Shown here piece after piece: positions 55,352 through 64,000 of a stretch of 64,000 nt of DNA. The DNA is taken from positions 15,727,438-15,791,437 of the forward strand of contig NC_065415.1 in the NCBI RefSeq assembly GCF_024362695.1, read 5' to 3'. The position numbers were made by a program, and so were the translations under genes. Numbering within the stretch: position 1 is the stretch's first letter; every line of letters starts with the position of its first letter. Source of the stretch: Pectinophora gossypiella (lineage: Eukaryota > Arthropoda > Insecta > Lepidoptera > Gelechiidae). Below the pieces are notes generated by a model that worked only from the letters and a program-made list of their open reading frames with translations, did no database searches and had not been told where the DNA came from.

Positions 55352-55555
55352 TGGATCATAAATGATTATTTATCACGTGCTCAGCGGTGAAGAAAAACAT
55401 CGTGAGGAAATCCACATGCCTGAGAAATGCACTTTCGGAGTTATGTGACCTAACCTGTATTGGGCTGGTTTTCCCTTCGCGGGTTGGAAGGTCAGACAGG
55501 CAGTCGCTTCTGTAAAAAAACCGGTAGGTAAGCGGCCCTGTGAAAAATGGGATTA
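55352..55555 (+). mobile_element. SINE C, 5'-truncated
   Basis: GGATCATAAATGATTATTTA to GCCCTGTGAAAAATGGGATT. The CAAATCTTCAGGTTAG segment is deleted. Confidence 0.75.
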
Positions 55556-55669
55556 TTATTATATATATATTATATTTTATAATCGTCATCTCCCCATTTA
55601 CCTAAGTTTGTATATATTTGTAAGCATATATATACGTAAAATAAAGAGTAAGTGAGAATGAAAAGATTG

Positions 55670-56060
55670 TGTGCCCGAAGGCACGTCAAGCCGCCAATTC
55701 CTGCTGTTTTTACATAAGTAGGTATGTATTTGCTACATAAGTCTTGTTAAGTGCCTTTGGCGCCTCAATAATGGAGCTGACACGAGATTAATCAGGTCGG
55801 TCATTGATCACACGACCCACACGAGAAATCAAAGACGATTTTATAAGCTCGGAACCTAAGTCTAAGCACATTAATTTGTTCCTTCTATTAATTAGGTACA
55901 TTTATTTATTTTTCTTTTTAAATAAAATAGGCACGCTTTTGACCACAAACTCACCTGATGGTAAGTGACGTTGTGGTCTACGGTGGATCACGCTTACCTA
56001 GCAAATGCCTATTCATAGAAGACTCCCAGATTATAAAGAGTTGGAAAAACAGAAGACGGC
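55670..56060. repeat. Old SINE A 3' part, then LINE L4 3' end (minus)
   Basis: 55670-55830 is a diverged SINE A (GCCCGAAGGCACGTCAAG). 55930-56060 matches the L4 3' UTR and C-terminus (CTCACCTGATGGTAAGTGAC). Confidence 0.55.
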
Positions 56061-56149
56061 AAGCAGGTATGTAGGTGCGTCTGTATGCTGCCTTCTGGTA
56101 ACTTCTCTCTGTTTCGATAGAGATTAGTGGATTATTTATTTATTTATTA

Positions 56150-56490
56150 ATTATGGACAACTTACAAGCTACACTCTGCACATGCAAAGTTACAGACAAT
56201 AAAAAAAAGATTAAGAGCTAGCTCAATTACAAATAGTCACAGCATGCACAATCAAGTGAACAAGAAAAACAAGATATAAACTATATTAAAAAATAAAAAA
56301 TAGACATAATTTAACAAAAAGCAGCCAGTGAAATATTTTTATATGCATTTAAGGGCATAGTAATGTCAAGATCATGATATCTGGCCAACATATTATACAA
56401 TCTGCACAACCTGGAAATAGTAGCATATTGACCCAAATTTGTTCTAGATGGTGGAGTTACAAAGAAGGAGTAGGCTTTTTTCCTACGATT
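56150..56490 (-). pseudogene. CR1-like LINE ORF2 C-terminus and 3' UTR (family L5)
   Basis: On the minus strand one frame reads RRKKAYSFFVTPPSRTNLGQ, then YATISRLCRLYNMLA and RYHDLDITMPLNAYKN. This follows the P-RTN-Y--I-RLC-LYN pattern of CR1-type ORF2 ends. The tail is AATAAATAAATAAATAATC at 56150-56136. Confidence 0.7.
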
Positions 56491-56519
56491 AAGTATGTCA
56501 GTTTATGACTCAACCCAAG

Positions 56520-56710
56520 GCCGAGGAAATGAATTCTGGTAGGGCTCTAGCTAGAACATCACCGATTGAGAAATTGGTCGGTGTACTGCGGAACGGAAGG
56601 CGATTGGGCAACCACCGTTCTACACGCCTTATCTATGGAGTAATGAAAATGGAGGCCATTACTCCACTGACAAGAGCGCAGCTCTTAAATAAAAGAGAGA
56701 GACGACTCAA
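56520..56710 (+). repeat. Dispersed LINE-like repeat K
   Basis: GTACTGCGGAACGGAAGGCG through ACAAGAGCGCAGCTCTTAAA, matched in reverse at 63863-64000. Confidence 0.6.
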
Positions 56711-57455
56711 ATGATGGACTAAGGCGGTTACGGAATGGAGACCACGATAAAGGGCAGAGCATCAGCCCGATTGGCGTATGGCGACTTAATAATAACCCTG
56801 ACACCAGAATAGCTGAGGTTGGTCGATAGAAGAAGACCACTCCGATGGCCGGAACATAGTGAGGTATGCCAAAAAACAGTCTCATAGTGTGAAGAGGAGG
56901 CCTATACCCAGCAGTGTGTAGATTCAGGCTGAGTAGAAAGATATCTTTAAGCTTTGCACTGGAAGGTTAGAAGAAATGTGACGAAACAGAAATACGACTT
57001 AACTAGTTGATATTAATGGTGGGAAGTACGTTCTCCTAAAAATATCATGAAAAACCCAAGGCAGGATAGTTGATGAATGTAAAAAGTGAAAAGAGTTGAA
57101 AGCATCGTCTCGATTCTTAACCTTCGCTCTCTGACAGTGACTGAGTAACTTTCAGCTTTTTCTGGAGATTCTTTTATCTAATCTATCTTAACACTATTAT
57201 CCATGGTATAAGAAAACCAAGTATGCTCAAAAGTGACAGCTAACATTTCGAAGTTAGCTCAGTTGACGTCATCCCACCCGGCGTTGCCATTTCGTAAAAA
57301 CATAATTACCCACGACCGAAGTGTTTATATTTACTTTGCAAATATTTTTTTAACTTTTTTAAAAGAATTACTAACAGTTAAAATTATTTTTAAATATGTG
57401 ACAAGGAATAGTAATTAAATACATTAGTTCACTTAATTGTCAATAATAAAATTTA
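56711..57455. other. No gene; small SINE A scrap at 56765-56840
   Basis: AATAATAACCCTGACACCAG is from the SINE A end. The remainder is unique. Confidence 0.4.
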
Positions 57456-57456
57456 C

Positions 57457-57670
57457 ATTACAGGCTGATCACCTGATTGTCCGAAAGTAAGATGATCCGT
57501 GCTTCGGAAGGCACGTTAAGCCGTTGGTCCGGTTACTATTTACTGATGTACGTGAGAAATCGTTACATGAGCTTTATCAGGGGCCTTTGGCGGCTCAATC
57601 ATAACCTTGACACCAGGGTTGATGAGCCTGGTATTTCGCCTCACAACCCACGCTATAGAAGAGAAGAAGA
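57457..57670 (+). mobile_element. SINE A, 5'-truncated
   Basis: Begins at ACATTACAGGCTGATCACC and keeps the whole 3' part. Confidence 0.78.
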
Positions 57671-57724
57671 TAATATCGATAACTCATTTAGATTAATACT
57701 ATTGATACAATTGTGTATAGTGGT

Positions 57725-57850
57725 CCTGATTTCAGTACTATTTAATTTTATTTTAAGTTATACCTGTCATTTTCTTATACGCCGAAAACGAAAGGGACGG
57801 GTAATCGACAGGCATAAAGCTTAAGGAACACACGTCAATTTTAGACAGAA
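57725..57850 (+). mobile_element. MITE M3, left half
   Basis: TAATTTTATTTTAAGTTATA, GACGGGTAATCGACAGGCAT and ACACACGTCAATTTTA match 28589-28730. Confidence 0.65.
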
Positions 57851-58848
57851 AAAAAGTCCTAAAATGTATATTTGAAAAAAATGAATCATTCCTTCACAAC
57901 TTGATGATAATCAAGACAGTTCCCTATGGTGAGCAACAAATAGGTCGGCGACTATAACTTTTGCTTCCCAGAATAAAGTTGACAACAACGTTCAACCTTT
58001 ACCTAAATAGAATAAACGACAAGTGAGATCAAATCAAATCAAATATACTTTATTGCACACAACATACAAAACAAATTAACACAGATGATGATAGATGGCA
58101 TGCCAGGACAAACCCAAGACGGTTTATTGGTATGTCTGCATTATTCCATTTATATGTACATTTTTTTGGTTAAATAAAAAAAAAAAAAAAAGATACAGTA
58201 CAATCTGGCAAAATCTGATCTGATCTGTGCAAGCTACGTCACTTGTTGTGTTCCTTGAGGATATTATACACACTCAATTTTCTCATTCGCCGAAAAGGAA
58301 AGACGTGGTAATCGACAGGCATAAAAAAAAATAAATAAAAAACATTTATTTTCAGACTACAGTCCATAGATATGTTAGTATGATTAACTTAATAATGTAG
58401 ATAATACGCAGATGGACAACCTCACCTCTCCTTCTCTTATGGAACATACGAAAATTTTAGGCATAAAAAATTAAAAAAGCCATGTCGTTGTCTGTACTAG
58501 TTAAGTGTAAAATTTTCACTTATACATACATCATCAACATACCATAAGCATCATCGATAAGATGAAGTAAGTACCCACACCTCACCGAGCTTTCTGTTAG
58601 ATTAACGTGATAGTAGAGTCGTATCGCCATCTGTAACGGTCGAGATAACTACTTGGCCGGACAAATGTGAAGAACTTAATGCTCTGATCGCCACAGGTGA
58701 CTGTTTCTATGTACCTTTGAACTTTGAAAAGATCAAATAAGATTAATCAAAAGCTTCTCCTTAGGATAAAATTCAATTTACTTAATTAGCGAAGAACAAA
58801 GAACAGACTTTCACTCTTTTTTTTGAACCACCGTTTTATGTCACTTCT
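57851..58848. other. LINE tail and repeat fragments, no gene
   Basis: 58025-58200 looks like a LINE 3' end (GATCAAATCAAATCAAATAT, TTTATTGCACAC) in minus orientation. 58270-58325 is an M3 scrap. 58555-58690 holds repeats H and R. Confidence 0.45.
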
Positions 58849-59160
58849 TCTTCTATCGTGTGGGTTGTGAGGTGGATTACCAACCCCATCAACCCTGGTG
58901 TCAGCGTTATTACTCACATAACAACATGAGTCACGTAACGACTACGTACTTACATCAGTAAGTAATAAGCGGGACCAACGGCTTAACGTGCCTTCCGAAG
59001 CAGGGGTCATCTTACATTTAGACAATCAGGTGATCAGCCTGTAATGTCCTAACCAAACTAGGGTTGACAAAGAGGTTTTTGTGATTTGTATCCACCGGAA
59101 TTCGAACCTGGGACTTCTGGATCGTGAGCACAACGCTCAACCACTGGACCACAGAGCGGT
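58849..59160 (-). mobile_element. SINE A, near full length
   Basis: Head with GGAATTCGAACCTGGGAC on the plus strand. A stretch around GAGCCGCCAAAGGCCCC is replaced by ACATAACAACATGAG. Confidence 0.8.
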
Positions 59161-60600
59161 TTACATGTCACTTGAACAGCCCTTAAGGGGTTAAATACAA
59201 AATTGGTAATTGTATCAAGTGACAAGCTCTTAAAAACTTATCCAATTATTTTTATAAAGCAAAAACGGATAAACGTACTCGTCACCGCAATAACAATATA
59301 TTATTTGTATTCGCTCCCTTAGTGCTTTTATAAAGCACTTTTATTATGCTTTAAGTACGCTGCATATGTTTCTACGATTTGCACTTCATGATTATTATAA
59401 TTTATAGCAAAATCACACTTGAAACAACTAAAAATAAAACATAAAATAGCTTACAAATTTTGACGGTGGTTACATTCTTTTGAACCACAGTGCAAGCAAC
59501 CCCTCTTAAAGATTGCTGCATACAATTTTGGACGTTAATTTTATTATCAGACGTTATAAAATACAAAGTCAACTTTAGAGATAGTAACTTTTATATTGCA
59601 TAATGTTGGCATTAAAACTCGCATTAATGTAACTGTTGAAATCGTACTTGGCTTTTGATAGAAGGGCATAGGGTTGAGATTAAGTAAAACTTAAGTTATT
59701 TAACGGTAAATAAAATTTATATTAAAAGTGGGTAGTGACACAGTGTGACGAATTATAGCAGTTGCTGTTTGAATTAAACATTTAATTTGTTTTCTTTGTA
59801 CTTTCGAATATGTTAGTAGTGAATGTGCGAAGTTGTGATTCGATATGCCAACGTCATTATTTTAATTAAATAGCTGGAATATGTTAATAATGTTATTGAC
59901 AATAGGGTTGTAATTGTGTTTAAATGCCAAAAAACAAAACAGAAGAAAATGATTTGTTACAGACAGCTGTTTGTAATACTTTTCTCGTATTGTGACTCAT
60001 AAAAATTATTACCTACCTATCTACTTTTGTAAAAGGCTAGTAATTAAGTGCTAATTTTAACTTCAATAATTCACTGTGCAACTGTTAAATAATAACGCAA
60101 CTCTATAAAAACGCTTACCTAATCTGGAGGTACGGGAATACCCCGCCAAGACGAGTTTTTTATTTCAAATTCGAAGATTTTAAAAGTCAGTTTTTCCTTT
60201 AAAATCTAGAGAAAAACTATTTTTGACAATCTTAAAGTGGCTTTTTTATATCTAGACTGGAATATAATATTTGATCTAGTAATCTACCTATTTACTGCGT
60301 GTTTCGACCAACAGACGAAGGGTATGTTGTCTTCGTAGATAGCGATGTGGCGTCGTACAGCTATTAATAGTACCAAAGTCGCCGCCGCACGCGATAACGT
60401 AACCACGTAGACACCGTAACAGTGATTGCGTTCACCTTTATACTTGTATTTGTAGCTATATATATGCGGATAGTTGTGGTTTCAATCGGTTTCTTCATTA
60501 CGACGACTGGCCGCTGTAAATTCAGTGTGCTGTCTAGATAACGGCTTCCATGCAGTCTGGAAGGAACTTGGATGCGGCATGTGAAAATGTTTTAGTATCG
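59161..60600. other. No gene recognised; largely unique DNA
   Basis: About 1.4 kb of AT-rich sequence with no repeat family of this window and no convincing frame. Confidence 0.45.
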
Positions 60601-60630
60601 GAAAGCTATACTGAGTAAAGATACTACCGC

Positions 60631-60702
60631 TGTTTGACGTCCATCTACGTAGATAGCATTCGTATCGTTTATTGGTCGAAGCGCTCAATATAATTCGCGC
60701 CG
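60631..60702 (-). mobile_element. MITE M5, half element
   Basis: TTTGACGTCCATCTACGTAG to CTCAATATAATTCGCGC is the complement of the left two-thirds of 41735-41837. Confidence 0.65.
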
Positions 60703-61470
60703 GTTGTAATGCAGACTCGGCAGGTGCGGCTACTGTTGAGTGATTTTAAATTTTGACAGTTCCCAATACTATTTGAGTAAACAAACATATTGTTTTGGTT
60801 ACATTTTTGGAAAGAAGAAAATTTTTAAATGCTTTATTTTTAATCAAAACTGCTTTTTTCCAACTAATGGCTTTACTTTTTCGTAACTTATCCTTCAGAC
60901 GAGATACACTCCACGTTACTCCACATTTAGCAATGTATCACGAATTTTAGCTGGACAGTATGGAGAACTGTCAAAATTTAGGAACACTCAACAGTGCTGC
61001 CACCTACACTTGAGTTTCTAGTTTTTATCTTATCTATTATTTATCTATTATTTTTGTTGAAGATTCAAAGTGTAACTATGTTACCTACTGAATAAAGATA
61101 TTTTTGAATTTCAATTTAAATTTATCCTTATAAGTTGGACCACAGTTTTAAACCTGGATTGAAACCAGCTTGTCTGTTGCGATGTTTTGTTATTAAACTG
61201 AAATTGTTTTTTCTAAAAGACGCTTACGTGATTTTCACTATAAAGTTACGATAAGCGATAAAATTGCACTATAGCCCAATAAAGATAAATGCCCATAAAA
61301 TATCTTCTTTACTCTATGGTCTAGCGCTATCCGTTTCAGGTTTACTGCCTCCTCACTACCATCGTTTTAGGGTCCATTAATGACCACTAGCACTAAAACG
61401 AAATATCTATGTACCCCTACAATCAGACAAATTCGCTAAAATACGAATACCTACTTTGAATACATTGATT
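60703..61470. other. No gene; LINE L1 tail at 61063-61127
   Basis: GATTCAAAGTGTAACTATGT to TTTTTGAATTTCAATT is a very short L1 3' end. Confidence 0.45.
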
Positions 61471-61473
61471 CTA

Positions 61474-61686
61474 GGGGTGGTATTAATAAACTAATCTCAG
61501 CTTTGAGACTGCCCTCAAGATCATGTCAATGTAACAGTTTTTATATAAAAACAGAGACTTGAGCATGATCTTGAGGTCAGTCTCAGCTGAGATTAGTTTA
61601 TTAATACCACCCTTAATATAAAAACAGGGACTTAAGCATGATCTTGAGGGCAGTCTCAGCTGAGATTAGTTTATTAATACCACCCC
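61474..61686. mobile_element. MITE M7, TA-flanked, with duplicated right arm
   Basis: TA at 61472-61473 and 61687-61688. The ends GGGGTGGTATTAATAAAC and its complement are inverted for about 50 bp. The right arm is present twice, near 61563-61613 and 61637-61686. Confidence 0.82.
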
Positions 61687-61704
61687 TAGGACTTCTTAAC
61701 AAAG

Positions 61705-62045
61705 TCATCAACTTCCTAGCGTTACCACGTTTTCACAGCGTCCGCTTACCTAACCCAAAGATTTCACAGTCCCGGTTTTTTACATAATCGACTGCCTGTC
61801 TGACCTTTCAACCTGTGAAGGGAAAACCAGCCCAGTACAGGTTAGGTCACATACCTTCCAAACGCATTTTTTTGGCAATGTGGGTTTCCTTACGATGTCT
61901 TCCTTCACCGCTGAGCACGTGTTCATTTATGATCCAAACATGAATTCGAAAACAAATTCGAAAATCCTTAGTTTAGGCCTGTGTAGAGATTCGAACCTGC
62001 GACTTGACACTGCGAGTCAAGCGTACTTTCAATGGAGCTACCACA
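61705..62045 (-). mobile_element. SINE C, near full length
   Basis: Ends at the tRNA-like head (GAGATTCGAACCTGCGAC on the plus strand, then GGAGCTACCACA). The body is complete. Confidence 0.83.
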
Positions 62046-62138
62046 TACACAAAGGTATCAAGGTCGAAAATATCTTTATTCAGTAGGTAACTTGATTAAA
62101 CTGCCTAAAGTGGGCACCGCCTAATCCATACTAATATA

Positions 62139-62627
62139 CAGGGTGTTAGTGACTTCGTAACGAAAACTTTGAGGGATGATTGAGACCATGATTCTGAGAT
62201 GATATCAAGTGGAATTTTCCGTCGCAAAAGTATGGAACAGAAAATAACTTAAAAAAAAAACAAAAAATTTTTTGAATTTTCCGACTGAAAATTCCACTTG
62301 ATATCAACTCAGAATCATGGTCTGAATCATCCCCCTCAGTATTCGTTACGGTGTCACTAACACCCATACCTACTTGTATGACTACAGTATGTACTTGTGC
62401 GGGGTGTAAGTGACATCGTAACGAATACTGAGGGGGATGATTCAGCTGATTATTCTGAGTTAATATCAAGTGGAATTTTTCATCGCAAAAGTATAGAATT
62501 GAAAATAATTTAAAAAAACTAAATAAAAAACATGAATTTTGCGACGGAAAATTCCACTTGATATCAACTCAGAATCATGGTCTGAATCATCCCCCTCAGT
62601 ATTCGTTACGATGTCACTAACACCCTG
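62139..62627 (+). mobile_element. MITE M1, complete two-hairpin reference copy
   Basis: A 489-bp element flanked by TA (62137-62138 and 62628-62629), with outer ends CAGGGTGTTAGTGAC and its complement. Hairpin 1 is 62139-62367 and hairpin 2 62400-62627. A linker with ACTTGTATGACTACAG joins them. Each hairpin arm is about 95 bp. Confidence 0.88.
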
Positions 62628-62699
62628 TATTATAAATGCGAAACTAACTCTCCATTTTTGTCTGTTTATATTTCATACATAAACCGCTGTAGCAATTTT

Positions 62700-62870
62700 G
62701 ATGAAAGGAAGGACGTACATTGTCCAAATGGGGATGTCCTTAGAAAAAGTTTAGTACGATATTTGAATGTGGAGGAAGCAAGAGAAGTGTGTCAGGATCG
62801 TGGCAATTGGAATTCCATAGTCCCCTCTTCCCCCGGTGGGAAAAAGGTTCAAATGTATCTATGATGTAGC
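62700..62870 (+). repeat. LINE L2 3' end
   Basis: GGGGATGTCCTTAGAAAAAG, GAATGTGGAGGAAGCAAGAG and TCCCCCGGTGGGAAAAAGG. It lacks the usual (TATG)n tail. Confidence 0.62.
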
Positions 62871-63862
62871 TCCCGGCCTGCAACTCGCACGATATCGTCT
62901 CTTTATGTGATGATGATGATCTCCTCCCAGACGTATCCGTCGACGGCGACACCCTTAGCTAGTGTTAGCCTGGGCTCTTCCATGGGCGCGGGCGTGACTA
63001 GCAAAACCAAATTTAGTTTTGAAAGTCCTGTTGCAAGAAGCACAATAGAGAGTCCCATTTGAGTTATAAGTGTGTGTGTGTGTGTGTGTGTAGTGTGTGT
63101 GTGTGTGTCTCTCTCTTTATGTATTGTGCATAAAGGTTACATTTCAACATTTTCACTAGAAATTATATAAGTGGATTGTTATTTGTTATTGATAGTTTGC
63201 GTGTAAATTTCATATATAGATCGTGTGTTAAGGTGTTTTTTCTCAACCTATGCCCATGCATCATTTGGTGATTAGTTACGAGTAGGGTTACCATTAAATC
63301 GGCCTTTTTAACTTTGTAGCTGGACTGGGTTATTAGGTATTACAGTAATAAAAAGTGCTGTTTATAATCCTGGGTATTTACAAAGTCGACTTTGGAATTA
63401 GTCTACTTCAACTTGCTAATATCACTTTTTGTCCTAATCGAGATGGACTTTTATTATTACGAGTTTTTTGTTCACAACACTCATTTATGCTACATGACGA
63501 CGATAAAGATCGGATAATTCATATTGACGGGATGAGGCCCTGTTGCTGTAATAAATGTTTAACACGCTAGTCAAGAGTTGCCGGTTCAAATCCTGTCCGA
63601 GTATTCTATTGAATTTGCTCTGTCATTATAACGGACGCCAAACGCTTCATCATAATACATTTATCAATCCTAGAACTTAATACTAAGTCTAGTTTCCAGT
63701 TCTATGGTTTCTTCGCGGTTTTATCATTAAATAAGTATATGCTAACGTCTTGTGGACTTGTTTTATCTTTTAATTATTTAAAGGATAACAAAATATCAAC
63801 ATTATTATTTATTAGTGTTTTGACATTTGTATGTATATTATTATTATGTCTGTCTCTTTATT
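62871..63862. other. No gene; (TG)n tract at about 63071-63108
   Basis: Two TG runs broken by TAG, then CTCTCTCT. Elsewhere no recognised feature. Confidence 0.5.
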
Positions 63863-64000
63863 TAAGAGCTGCGCTCTTGTCGGTGGAGTAATCACCTCCA
63901 TTTTCATTACTTCATAGATAGGGCGTGTAGAACGGTGGTTGCCTCAATCGCCTTCCGTTCCGCAGTACACCGACAAATGTCTCAATAGGTGATGTTCTAG
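63863..64000 (-). repeat. Dispersed repeat K, cut by the window edge
   Basis: Reverse complement of 56545-56700. It continues beyond the window. Confidence 0.6.

Overview
The window looks like repeat-rich, AT-rich intergenic DNA from an insect, most likely a moth or butterfly. I base this on the many tRNA-headed SINEs ending in tails such as (TATG)n, the CR1/jockey-like and RTE-like LINE 3' ends, the TA-flanked fold-back elements, and one insect-type homeobox gene. No species can be named from the sequence alone.

I recognise only one host gene: a Gsx/ind-class (intermediate neuroblasts defective) homeobox gene at 33128-34015 on the minus strand. It is a single uninterrupted 295-codon frame with the Gsx-type N-terminal SRSFLVD motif and a complete homeodomain. 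About 2.6 kb around it (32171-34750) has no recognisable transposon, in contrast to the rest of the window.

The left end (1-1003, minus) is an open gag frame of a Ty3/gypsy-like retrotransposon, with two CCHC knuckles, running off the window. At 4915-9191 there is a three-level nest. A SINE with a perfect 14-bp target duplication is split by a 5'-truncated LINE (reverse-transcriptase frame 4983-6026). The LINE's 3' UTR is in turn split by an apparently intact 2.77-kb pogo/Tigger-like DNA transposon (6078-8848). That transposon has near-perfect 23-bp terminal repeats, TA target sites, a 682-aa transposase with DDD residues and a PHD finger, and a plausible 5'-UTR intron.

The rest is dispersed repeats. 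They comprise three main tRNA-headed SINE families (A, B and C below), a further SINE (S) that shares its 3' end with an RTE-like LINE, LINE 3' ends, a TA-flanked MITE built as two consecutive hairpins (M1), several other MITEs, and mini- and microsatellites. Nesting with clear target duplications recurs at 17012-17674, 28538-29068, 23014-23668 and 37679-38107. I found no convincing tRNA gene, rRNA, CRISPR array or second host protein gene.
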